Positions 1 to 6,815 of a DNA stretch of 7,568 bases are shown here, one piece after another. A model generated the notes under the pieces. The model worked only from the letters and a program-made list of their open reading frames with translations. It searched no databases and was not told the DNA's origin. Numbering within the stretch: the stretch's first letter is position 1; every line of letters starts with the position of its first letter. A program made the position numbers and the translations under genes. The stretch comes from Chloroflexi bacterium RBG_16_51_16 (GTDB lineage: Bacteria > Chloroflexota > Anaerolineae > Anaerolineales > Villigracilaceae): NCBI GenBank assembly GCA_001796785.1, contig MGNL01000051.1, positions 5,721-13,288 on the forward strand, given 5' to 3'.

Positions 1-927
1 TTGGATGGGAGAGTAAGTGTCTTCAAATGGAGCCACGTCGTCATACGGTCCCGCAAAGAATTGATGACCTTCCGGCGGACGCCGGAATTCGTAAGATAAC
101 ACGCCGGGCATGTTCGCAAAGGGCAATCCGCTGCCGGAGTCGAGGTGTACATCCCAAACCTTATGGCAGAAATCGCAGGTAACGCCCTCGGTGCCGGTCC
201 CGGTAAGAACGGTTGGATCGGTTTGGTATGGCAAGTTGATCGATGCCGCGGGGGCATGACACGCTGCACAGTTGCCGGTCGTGTCCGGGAAGTCAAGCTC
301 ATATCCAGGACCAAAATAAGCTTGGCTTTTATCCGGTCGTAGAGGGAACCGTCCGTAATCCCGGCTGTAACCAGACCGGGTGGGCTGGCTTTGATTTCCT
401 TTCACATCCTGGCCTAGATACATGCTCATAAATCGCTCGTTTTGGGTTGACTGCGAATGTGCATCCTGGCTCCACTCATGGAATGGAAAATTGACCTCTT
501 TTGGATCATTTGAATCAACAGCGCGTGCGTGACAGTGCTCGCACTGGCTGCCTTTAACCCCCGGTTCCAGGAAAGCACTCACCCATTCATAATCAGTGCA
601 GTCCGCCTCTGCGTGTTTGATCAATGTGATCTTGAGCTCGCGTTCTCCGGATTGAACCTCCACATCACCGCCTCCGTTGAAGTAATTGGATGCCCAGGCC
701 GTGATCATGACAGTTTTATCAGGGAATATTCCCTCGAGTGTGAACTCACCCTGTGAGTCTGTGGTGGTGGTATGGTCAGTCCCTTTTTCACGGACCACGG
801 CTCCTGGTATGGGTTTCTGTTCTTCATCGAGGACGATACCGGAAATCGAATTGATCGGTGCTATTTGGCCGCATCCCTGGATTAGAAGGACCAGACCCGC
901 CATGATTACAAGCAGTCGAAGTGTCAT
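1..927 (-). CDS. Multiheme c-type cytochrome lipoprotein with N-terminal carboxypeptidase-regulatory-like domain (3' end beyond window)
   Basis: An open frame of 309 codons runs from the ATG at 925-927 to the window edge with no stop. Residues 1-18 form a lipoprotein signal (Arg4, hydrophobic core, lipobox LIQGC) with Cys19 as the lipidated residue. Residues about 27-103 resemble a carboxypeptidase-regulatory-like beta-sandwich (SGIVLDEEQKPIPGAVV, then DSQGEFTL). Three CXXCH heme sites follow: CEHCH at 129-133, CAACH at 220-224 and CDFCH at 251-255. After the first site, EWSQDAHS (151-158) matches the W-x2-S-x-H-type signature of cytochrome c554-like families, so His157 may be a distal heme ligand. 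The product should be an exported electron-transfer lipoprotein, probably with more hemes past the edge. Its ATG overlaps the TGA of the propeller gene as ATGA, which suggests translational coupling. An AGGAAG lies about 12 nt upstream, rather far. The electron donor and acceptor are unknown. Confidence 0.88.
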   Translation of the reverse strand, partial: MTLRLLVIMAGLVLLIQGCGQIAPINSISGIVLDEEQKPIPGAVVREKGTDHTTTTDSQGEFTLEGIFPDKTVMITAWASNYFNGGGDVEVQSGERELKITLIKHAEADCTDYEWVSAFLEPGVKGSQCEHCHARAVDSNDPKEVNFPFHEWSQDAHSQSTQNERFMSMYLGQDVKGNQSQPTRSGYSRDYGRFPLRPDKSQAYFGPGYELDFPDTTGNCAACHAPAASINLPYQTDPTVLTGTGTEGVTCDFCHKVWDVHLDSGSGLPFANMPGVLSYEFRRPPEGHQFFAGPYDDVAPFEDTYSPIQ

Positions 928-3900
928 CGGTGTAAAAACTTCCTGTGTCCGTTTGTTGCTCGCCAGCCAATGACCGCCAGGATCAGAAGTAGGAAACCCG
1001 AGCAAGATGGAATTTTGAAGGAAGGTGTCTTTAGAGATTCCTCAACTGATTGAGTGGGTCCGATCGAGGCTTGAGTTGTTGGTACGATTTGCGGATTAGC
1101 CACAGTTGGAGGAGGCTGACCATTGAGGTCGAGGCGAAAAACACCCTCGCCCCGCGTCACGGCATAGAGATGATTGCCGTCTGCGGAGATCGCTAATGCC
1201 CGCACGGATCGCGTGCTCAATCCATCTTTGATCAGCCGCCAGGTCTTTCCGCCATCCTCGCTGATAAATACACCACTCTTCCAACTGCCCGCGTATATGA
1301 CGTTCGACCGCATGGGATCCACCACGATTGAGCTGATCTGCTCATTCGGGTCCATCCCTGCGCTGGAGGACCTCCAGGTCTTGCCGCCATCATCACTCTT
1401 GAAGATGCCGCGGTATGCACTGCCTGCAAAAAGGATCTGCGGGTTATTGGGATCAAGGGCGAGGCCCAACACAACCTTGTCGCTCAAACCATTGGATACA
1501 TTCTGCCACGTCGCACCGCCATCGGTTGTAAAGTACACACCTCCACCCATACTCGATGCCCATGCGGTATCCGCCTGTTGTGGATGGACGACGATCTCCG
1601 AGATGGACTGCCCGTCCAGTGCTGTGCCTTCCACAGGTTGCCAGGTGCTTCCACCATCGCGTGAAATTAAAATGCTCAGAATGGTACCTGTCGAACAAGT
1701 CGCGGGGTCAGCCCAGTACAAACAGCCCGCAATCCCGAAACCGCCGTAGACGATCCGTGGATTGGAGGGTGTGAAGGTAATCGCTTCGAAGCCTTGAAAT
1801 TTAGGGTTGGTTGTTGAATAGCCTGAGTTCATCAATTCATCGTAATAATCGCTTACCAACTCCCAGTTCGTCCCGCCATCCTTGCTGTTGAATGTCCAGC
1901 CCCAATGTGCTGAACTTACCAGGATGTGATCTGGATTCGTCGGGTCCAGTGCGATGCGTGCGCCTTCGACAATCGGATGGATGTCGATCGGGTTGATCCC
2001 TTGCCAAGAACCGCCCGCGTCCCAGCTGACGAACGGTCCGCTGCGGCCGTTTACGTAAACCAATCCAGGCTGCAATGGATCGATGGATACATCGTTGAGA
2101 TCGGCGCCGGTATATCCCGTGCTGGAGGAGATCCAGGTCTTGCCGCCGTCCTCGGTCAGGAAGTTCCCACCCCCGTAATTGTTGACGAAAACACGGTTTG
2201 GATCGCGCGGATCGACTTGAAAGTCAATCGGGAAGCCGGCCTGGATCCCTGCCGGCCCCCAACCGGAAACCCTAGTGGTTTCAGGTTCTGACCAGGTTTT
2301 GCCCCCATCTTCGCTGCGCAGGAATATTTCTGCGCCACCTGCGTAGGCGATGTTCGGATCACTGGAGGCGAACTCAACGGAAGTGATGCGAGAACTTTCA
2401 AGTCCAACCTGCACCCAGTTTTCGCCCCCATCTGTCGTCAGATAAATCCCGGCGCCCTCAGGGTAGGCGTTATTGCCCGCGCCTGCCAGCAGGATGTGTG
2501 GATCGCGCGGGTGCATGAACAGGGTACCGATGTAGAGATTTTGAAGCCCATTATTGACCTGCCTCCAGTTTTGGCCGCCATCTGTGGACTTCAGGATACC
2601 TACGCCTCCAGCCTCTTCTCGATCCCAATAGGAGTTAGCGGCCTCACGGTCGAAAATGCCGGTCGAGACGTAGAGGGTTTTCATGTCTGTGGGATCGATC
2701 CAAATGTAACGCGCCAAACTGTCTCCCCGCCAGATGGCCTGCCAGTTTTCACCGCCGTCTGTGGATTTATAGACCACACCCATGGTGCGGTCGAACTCGC
2801 GACCCGAGGATATTGAACCCTTCCACCGCCAGCTGCTGATCTCACCTGCGGCATAAATGATATTCGAATTTCCCGGCTCAATGGAAATGCCGCGGATCGA
2901 TAATCCATCCTGTTCAACAATCCCTCGTGTTCTTTTCTCCCAGGTTTGCCCGCCGTTATCAGATCGGTAGATACCACCCAAATTCTGTAAGCCTGCCCAC
3001 AGAATGTTGTAATTATTGGGATCGATCGTGATGCAAAAAACCGGTATCGCATCCCCGGACTGACCCGTACGCAGATCGATCCCTGTATTAATTTGGAACC
3101 ACGTGTTTCCCCCGTCTGTGCTCTTAAATGCGCCTGCCCAGGCATCCGTTACGTACATGATGTCGGGATTATCCGGCTGCATTCGGATGTCATAACCGAG
3201 CCCGCCGATCGGCCCGCCTGTTCGCACCCACGTGAAGTTGGAAGCGGAGGCGGATTGAGCTGCGGGTGCCGGTGTAGCTGCTGCCGGTGCGGATGTGGCT
3301 GCAGCGGGTTGGCCTGAGTAGGATGTGACCACGATATCGTCAATGTATGCCTGGGCTCCATCAAGCGTCTCGAACGCAAACAACCCGCTCGTTAGAGATT
3401 CGTCTTCTACATGCGTCCATTCCTGTTGTCCATCCACATGGAAGCTCAGTGTGTTCCCTGTGCTGACGATCTCGATATCATGCCAGGCGAGCAGACTGTG
3501 GGATCGATCTGAGTGTTCGAGGTCTTGATGGAACTCATCCGGCCAGAATTGCATATTTAAACTCGACGAGCTGGAAGTAAAACCAATAAAATACCTTCCT
3601 ATCTCATTATTACGATCGATCAGGTGGATCGTGCCCCGGATCAATTTAAGACGAAATGCCAGGCGATAATCACCTTCCAGATACTGGTTGGAGCGTGCCC
3701 ACACATGTCCTTCTCCGGCAAGGACATAATTGCCTCCGTCCTCCTTAACCGACCAGCCTGGTTCAAGTTCCCAGCCTTGCGCCTGCCCATCATTGAAGTC
3801 TTCCTGGTAGGTGATATTTTGGGCGGCCGGAGCGGCTCGCTCGATACGAGTCGGGAAGGTGATCAGAGCTAGCAGCACCAGGACGAAGAGAAGCCTGTTC

Positions 3901-3929
3901 AATATTAGCGACTTTAACCGTGAATTCAT
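924..3929 (-). CDS. Large secreted lectin-like and Asp-box (BNR/VPS10/GH74-like) beta-propeller protein
   Basis: The product has 1001 residues. The ATG start is supported by GGAAAGGA (3936-3943) six nt upstream. Residues 1-32 are a signal peptide or membrane segment. Residues about 40-204 look like a concanavalin-type beta-sandwich (EDFNDGQAQGW, then WHDIEI, then YIDDIVV). An Ala/Pro/Ser linker spans 207-229. Residues about 230-937 hold 13 Asp boxes (S/T-x-D-x-G-x-T/N-W), with Asp at 272, 324, 391, 450, 500, 541, 594, 637, 684, 758, 803, 847 and 892, plus a final box-less blade. About 14 blades fits two seven-bladed propellers, as in GH74 xyloglucanases; VPS10/sortilin-type propellers are an alternative. 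TDAWAGAFKS (261-270) loosely resembles the GH74 segment that carries a catalytic Asp, but catalysis is unproven. I see no sialidase FRIP motif. The C-terminus has a Pro/Thr linker, IPSCSG (Cys976), a hydrophobic stretch and a basic tail, so surface anchoring is likely. Confidence 0.9.
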   Translation of the reverse strand: MNSRLKSLILNRLLFVLVLLALITFPTRIERAAPAAQNITYQEDFNDGQAQGWELEPGWSVKEDGGNYVLAGEGHVWARSNQYLEGDYRLAFRLKLIRGTIHLIDRNNEIGRYFIGFTSSSSSLNMQFWPDEFHQDLEHSDRSHSLLAWHDIEIVSTGNTLSFHVDGQQEWTHVEDESLTSGLFAFETLDGAQAYIDDIVVTSYSGQPAAATSAPAAATPAPAAQSASASNFTWVRTGGPIGGLGYDIRMQPDNPDIMYVTDAWAGAFKSTDGGNTWFQINTGIDLRTGQSGDAIPVFCITIDPNNYNILWAGLQNLGGIYRSDNGGQTWEKRTRGIVEQDGLSIRGISIEPGNSNIIYAAGEISSWRWKGSISSGREFDRTMGVVYKSTDGGENWQAIWRGDSLARYIWIDPTDMKTLYVSTGIFDREAANSYWDREEAGGVGILKSTDGGQNWRQVNNGLQNLYIGTLFMHPRDPHILLAGAGNNAYPEGAGIYLTTDGGENWVQVGLESSRITSVEFASSDPNIAYAGGAEIFLRSEDGGKTWSEPETTRVSGWGPAGIQAGFPIDFQVDPRDPNRVFVNNYGGGNFLTEDGGKTWISSSTGYTGADLNDVSIDPLQPGLVYVNGRSGPFVSWDAGGSWQGINPIDIHPIVEGARIALDPTNPDHILVSSAHWGWTFNSKDGGTNWELVSDYYDELMNSGYSTTNPKFQGFEAITFTPSNPRIVYGGFGIAGCLYWADPATCSTGTILSILISRDGGSTWQPVEGTALDGQSISEIVVHPQQADTAWASSMGGGVYFTTDGGATWQNVSNGLSDKVVLGLALDPNNPQILFAGSAYRGIFKSDDGGKTWRSSSAGMDPNEQISSIVVDPMRSNVIYAGSWKSGVFISEDGGKTWRLIKDGLSTRSVRALAISADGNHLYAVTRGEGVFRLDLNGQPPPTVANPQIVPTTQASIGPTQSVEESLKTPSFKIPSCSGFLLLILAVIGWRATNGHRKFLHR

Positions 3930-4081
3930 CTATATTCCTTTCCATGAACCGCGGGGTTTATATTAAATTGTGACGGCAGTGATACACCCGCTTGACGGAT
4001 CACCTTGTAGTAGCGCGCAACTGCGGCTGGGAAGCCGAAACATATTATTTCTTACCGGTAATACAAGCCTAAAATTTCGCC
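3930..4081 (-). other. Intergenic spacer with hairpins and a 22-bp-spaced direct repeat, between the two large secreted-protein genes
   Basis: This 152-nt spacer is long for an operon otherwise joined by an ATGA overlap. Read on the minus strand it holds a 10-bp palindrome TTACCGGTAA (4052-4061) and a perfect five-pair hairpin CGGCT-TCCC-AGCCG (4024-4037). It also holds a hairpin with GTGAT/ATCAC arms (3979-4003) enclosing CCG/CGG. Two copies of CCGTCA (3971-3976 and 3993-3998) lie 22 bp apart, about two helical turns. No T tract follows any hairpin, so a classical terminator is not supported. An AT-rich TTTAATATAAA (about 3958-3968) could be a weak -10 region, but no good -35 accompanies it. 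The Shine-Dalgarno of the propeller gene closes the spacer. Confidence 0.35.
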
Positions 4082-5698
4082 TTACTTTCGCGCTTCCACA
4101 GATTTCAACATATGTATTTTCCTCAACAACCCCATCCCGGCCAATCCCAACGGCACGCCGATGGCACCTGCACATGGCAACAGCCTGCCTGGTTTTGTGC
4201 TCTGCTCCGGTTCGGGCGGTGCGGCTTCAGGCGCAGCCAGGTAGCCGGCCAACTGGATGTCATCGATCCACAAACTGCCAGTGTTGGGGGAATCCGGTAA
4301 TGCGTTCAATCCGAATGCCAGGCCGATAATTTGTTCAGGTTGGCTGAAGGCCGTGCCCGCGTCCGCTTCCCAATCCGCCCGATGGAAATCCTCCCAGTTC
4401 AGGGTTGTCGATAACCAGCCATCTGAGCTTTCCGCAGGTGATTCAATGGTATAGAGATAGGTTTGCCGGTCGTCACGTACTCCCGCGTACAGGTCGACAT
4501 CAAAAGCCAGTCCGGGCTGGTTTCCATGGTAATCGAATGCCAGGCTTTCCCCAGCACTCCAATCCTGAGCCGTCTCATAGAATAATGCACAGGTAGCCCA
4601 GCTGTTGGGCGCCACGTTGAATTCAAACTGGAGCGATTGTGTACCGGAATGAACACTGTTTCCTTGCGATGAGCATGCCGCAGTGGTCGAGGTGGCCTCA
4701 TCCAGAAAAGCATGCCAGTATTCTGTCCCAGCCAGGGGACCTCGTTCAAAGTCGTCAATTAATTCAGCCGCGGGCATGGATCCCTGCCCTGCTTGCGGGG
4801 CTGGTCCGTTCTCAGCCTGATCCTGTTCGGCATGGCCTGCATCCTGCCAGTGATGATAAAAAGAATTCAACAAAGGGACGAATTCCTCCGAGGCCTTCTG
4901 GCTGCCCGCGCTGGACGGATGGTCGTCCTCGGAAGGGTAATGCAGTGTGTCGCTCGATCCGCGAATATACTCAACCTGTCCCTGGCTGATGCGGTGGTGA
5001 GCGTTCTGATCCGTCAAAAGATTATAGAAATCGAAGACCACCACGTTCGGCAGGGTGTAATTGTTATCTGCAAGCCAGTCATTCATCAGCCATTGATTGA
5101 AAGCACGCGCGTTTTCTGCATAAGTGGGATCGGATAGCGGAGGCGCGCTGATCACCACGAACAGCTTGTCCGGGCGCGTTGCGAAATATCCCAGGATATG
5201 GTTATAAACATATTTGGCGCCGCTCACCGATAATTCCTCGTATTCACCCGGCGGATCATCGGGGCTGCCTTCCAGTGCGGAATTGGGAAAGCAGGATTTG
5301 AAGATCACGATCTGATTTTCTCCACCGGGATCCTCCAGCCAGCGCGCATAGGACGAATTTTGTCCGCTTTCATTAAACAATGCGTCCATATACACAGGTG
5401 TGTTTTCACTTCGAAACCACTCCGTCCAACTGGGAATATCGGTCCGGTCGCCGATCGCATCCGGACCCCAACCGTAGTTCGTATCGCTGACGAAGTAATT
5501 ATTTTCTCCCAGACGGCGGCCCAGGTTGCCGTACTCATCTCTCAACCAATTCTCGCCTGTTGAATGGTGGATGAAGATCAGTTTAACCACCTCGCCAGGT
5601 GGATTGGGATTATCTGTTTGAAGGTCCCTCATCGCAAGGCCGGATATATTTGCAAGGAGAGCAATGCATGGGACGAGCACTCGAAACGGCTTGTTCAT
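4082..5698 (-). CDS. Secreted SGNH-hydrolase-like protein with CBM11-like C-terminal module and Cys-containing C-terminal tail
   Basis: I place the start at 5696-5698, giving 538 residues, because GAAGGA (5705-5710) lies six nt upstream and a signal peptide (residues 1-22) begins there. The frame stays open to an ATG at 5761, which lacks a ribosome site and would put 21 unlikely residues before the signal. Residues about 35-285 look like a variant SGNH/GDSL-type hydrolase. FIHHSTGENW (42-51) takes the place of the GDS block, with Ser46 as candidate nucleophile. KSCFPNS (134-140), the strand ending VVISAPP, and DDHPSSAG (258-265) with candidate catalytic His260 follow. Residues about 313-485 (LIDDFERG at the start, SLWIDDIQLAG at the end) resemble a CBM11-type carbohydrate-binding beta-sandwich. 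A Pro/Glu linker, LLPCAG (Cys509), a hydrophobic stretch and RKIHMLK end the protein. An esterase or deacetylase acting on a bound polysaccharide is a reasonable guess; the substrate is unknown. Confidence 0.85.
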   Translation of the reverse strand: MNKPFRVLVPCIALLANISGLAMRDLQTDNPNPPGEVVKLIFIHHSTGENWLRDEYGNLGRRLGENNYFVSDTNYGWGPDAIGDRTDIPSWTEWFRSENTPVYMDALFNESGQNSSYARWLEDPGGENQIVIFKSCFPNSALEGSPDDPPGEYEELSVSGAKYVYNHILGYFATRPDKLFVVISAPPLSDPTYAENARAFNQWLMNDWLADNNYTLPNVVVFDFYNLLTDQNAHHRISQGQVEYIRGSSDTLHYPSEDDHPSSAGSQKASEEFVPLLNSFYHHWQDAGHAEQDQAENGPAPQAGQGSMPAAELIDDFERGPLAGTEYWHAFLDEATSTTAACSSQGNSVHSGTQSLQFEFNVAPNSWATCALFYETAQDWSAGESLAFDYHGNQPGLAFDVDLYAGVRDDRQTYLYTIESPAESSDGWLSTTLNWEDFHRADWEADAGTAFSQPEQIIGLAFGLNALPDSPNTGSLWIDDIQLAGYLAAPEAAPPEPEQSTKPGRLLPCAGAIGVPLGLAGMGLLRKIHMLKSVEARK

Positions 5699-5903
5699 AA
5701 CGGATCCTTCACAGTAACCATGGCAATTTTCCAAGGTTTGTCCGCGCAGGGACATACTCATGTTGTAGATACATTATTTGCTTAGTAGACAGACTTCCGG
5801 GGATATTTCTAAAGGTTTTATGATCGTCCACCTCGGCGTTGAACGGTTCATCCTTACTCAAATCCCACCCATCCCTGCACGCGATGTTTACCTTGTGTGC
5901 TTG
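5699..5903 (-). other. Long untranslated leader of the surface-protein operon
   Basis: If transcription starts near 5903 from the promoter described at 5910-5937, the mRNA leader is about 205 nt. I see no known riboswitch class in it. It contains an interrupted palindrome TGAAC-G-GTTCA (5840-5850), a short GCAC/GTGC pairing in its first 30 nt, the TGTCC/GGACA hairpin (5739-5754), and a possible 25-codon ORF starting MNRSTPRWT with a poorly placed AAGG. Length and small hairpins suggest possible post-transcriptional control, but nothing specific is recognised. Confidence 0.3.
5705..5710 (-). promoter_or_regulatory. Ribosome binding site that sets the start of the SGNH-like gene
   Basis: GAAGGA on the minus strand stands six nt before the ATG at 5696-5698. 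No comparable purine run precedes the upstream in-frame ATG at 5759-5761, so this site decides the start. A five-pair hairpin TGTCC/GGACA with a six-nt loop (5739-5754) sits a little upstream in the leader. Confidence 0.7.
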
Positions 5904-5909
5904 CTTATC

Positions 5910-5937
5910 ATTATGACAGGCAATAATAAAAAGTCAA
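5910..5937 (-). promoter_or_regulatory. Sigma-70-type promoter for the surface-protein operon
   Basis: On the minus strand, TTGACT (5932-5937, five of six to the -35 consensus) is followed after a 16-nt AT-rich spacer by CATAAT (5910-5915, five of six to the -10 consensus). A TG one base before the -10 gives an extended -10 (TGTCATAAT). It points at the SGNH-like gene, about 205 nt upstream of its ATG, and lies just after a candidate terminator of the rnhB unit. This is the best promoter-like match I found in the window. It is a sequence match only. Confidence 0.6.
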
Positions 5938-5954
5938 TATAATTCTCCACCAGA

Positions 5955-6094
5955 AGCTGGTACTCCAAAAAGGTCAGCCGTTCCCCATCCTGGCTCGACT
6001 ATGAAGTTTTTATAAATGCTCCGTTTACTCCCATTTGGAAGATTGCCTTGGACAACAGATCCTTGACCCGCCTTGATATCTTCTTGCCCTGCAT
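5955..6094 (-). pseudogene. Possible degraded remnant of a yraN (UPF0102) gene behind rnhB
   Basis: No intact gene lies here, but fragments in two frames, in the right order, recall the UPF0102/YraN N-terminal half. VKDLLSKAIFQMG lies in the same frame as rnhB and is comparable to the family's GEDLAAxxLxxxGY. SIYKNFIVEPGWG follows in the next frame (comparable to IlxRNxRxxxGEID). QDGERLTFLEY then returns to the first frame (comparable to DGExLVFVEVK). An amber codon (5999-6001) interrupts the first frame. yraN often sits next to rnhB in bacteria, which supports the idea. The match was made by eye from remembered family patterns, several key residues are absent, and the terminator-like hairpin overlaps it. 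It could be chance. Confidence 0.25.
5967..5999 (-). terminator. Candidate intrinsic terminator of the glycosyltransferase-rnhB transcript
   Basis: On the minus strand GTC-g-AGCC pairs with GGCTGAC across a 12-nt loop, making seven pairs with one bulged G. One C and then TTTTT follow. It lies about 135 nt past the rnhB stop and just before the next promoter, which fits an operon boundary. The bulge, the large loop and the short T tract make it a modest terminator. Confidence 0.45.
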
Positions 6095-6133
6095 TTGCAG
6101 ATTGAAGAGATAACTCCTTCCGCAGCGCCCGGA

Positions 6134-6766
6134 CTATTTACCTGCGCCGAAGTGTTTCACAGCAAACGTCCGCCTGTGGATCGGTGAATACCCCGCTTGC
6201 AGGATAGCTCTCCGGTGAAGCAGCGTCCCGTAACCCTTGTGCTGAGCCAGGCCGTATTGTGAATATCGCGCGTCCAACTCGCACATGTACGCATCCCGCG
6301 CCGTCTTGGCAAGGATGGACGCCGCCGCGATGCTCAGGCACAGCCTGTCGCCTTTGACGATCGCGGTCTGCGGCAGGTCCAGTTCCGGGAGTTCCAGCCG
6401 GAAGTCGGTCAATAAATATTCAGGTGTGACAGCAAGGTTTTCCAGAGCACGCAGTGCTGCCAGCCGCGTGGCGGGAACGATTCCCAACCAATCGATCTCT
6501 TCGGATGAAGCAAATCCAACACCCCAGGCGATTGCAACAGCCTGAATCCGCGGAGCCAGACATTCACGCTCATCCGCTGTTAGCAGCTTGGAGTCATGCA
6601 CGCCTTTCAACGTGCGCTTCAATTGAGGGCGATCTGGCAGGCACACCGCACCGACTGCCACGGGACCGGCTAGCGCGCCGCGCCCGGCTTCATCTAGACC
6701 GATAACATATTTCAATCCGGAGCGCCATAGGCGCCTTTCGAATCGCAAGTCGGGGCTTGTTATCAT
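6134..6766 (-). CDS. rnhB: Ribonuclease HII
   Basis: This 210-residue protein is a full-length type 2 RNase H, which cuts the RNA strand of RNA-DNA hybrids and removes single ribonucleotides from DNA in the cytoplasm. The motifs are clear and in order: GLDEAGRG (23-30) with catalytic Asp25 and Glu26, HDSK (58-61), a third acidic residue Asp121 in LLTDFRL, KGD (138-140), SIAAASILAK (145-154), Asp158 in TARDAYM, HKGYGT (176-181) and SPIHRRTF (194-201). Asp121 is followed by Phe where Gly is usual, a small departure. The ATG at 6764-6766 has only a weak ribosome site (ACGAAG), but the domain begins at about residue 20, so no large N-terminal change is likely. It follows the glycosyltransferase gene by 49 nt and probably shares its transcript. 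Confidence 0.96.
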   Translation of the reverse strand: MITSPDLRFERRLWRSGLKYVIGLDEAGRGALAGPVAVGAVCLPDRPQLKRTLKGVHDSKLLTADERECLAPRIQAVAIAWGVGFASSEEIDWLGIVPATRLAALRALENLAVTPEYLLTDFRLELPELDLPQTAIVKGDRLCLSIAAASILAKTARDAYMCELDARYSQYGLAQHKGYGTLLHRRAILQAGYSPIHRRTFAVKHFGAGK

Positions 6767-6815
6767 CGCTTCGTATTAGATAAAACGGAAGTCCTACTGT
6801 CGGATAGCCTCGGCA

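Noticed and set aside
1174..1749. 191-codon open frame on the plus strand opposite the propeller gene
   Set aside because: It is antisense to the Asp-box repeats. The repeated codon pattern keeps the opposite strand open, and the translation shows no domain, signal or ribosome site.
924..3929. Sialidase (GH33) identity based on the many Asp boxes
   Set aside because: Asp boxes alone are not specific. No FRIP/YRIP arginine motif is visible, and there are far more blades than the six of sialidases.
5699..5761. Start of the SGNH-like protein at the upstream ATG (5759-5761)
   Set aside because: No Shine-Dalgarno is present there and the extra 21 residues would precede the signal peptide. The ATG at 5696-5698 has a well-spaced GAAGGA.
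5880..5903. c-di-GMP-type riboswitch suggested by GCACACAAGGTAAAC in the leader
   Set aside because: Only the first conserved stretch is loosely similar. The later conserved GACGCAAAGC-like segment and the tetraloop/receptor pattern are absent.
5709..6137. Minus-strand frame of 67 plus 74 codons separated by a single TGA (5934-5936), suggesting readthrough or selenocysteine
   Set aside because: There is no ATG near its beginning, no recognisable selenocysteine element, no recognised protein family over the second half, and promoter and terminator signals lie inside it. Chance, or partly the suspected yraN remnant, explains it better.
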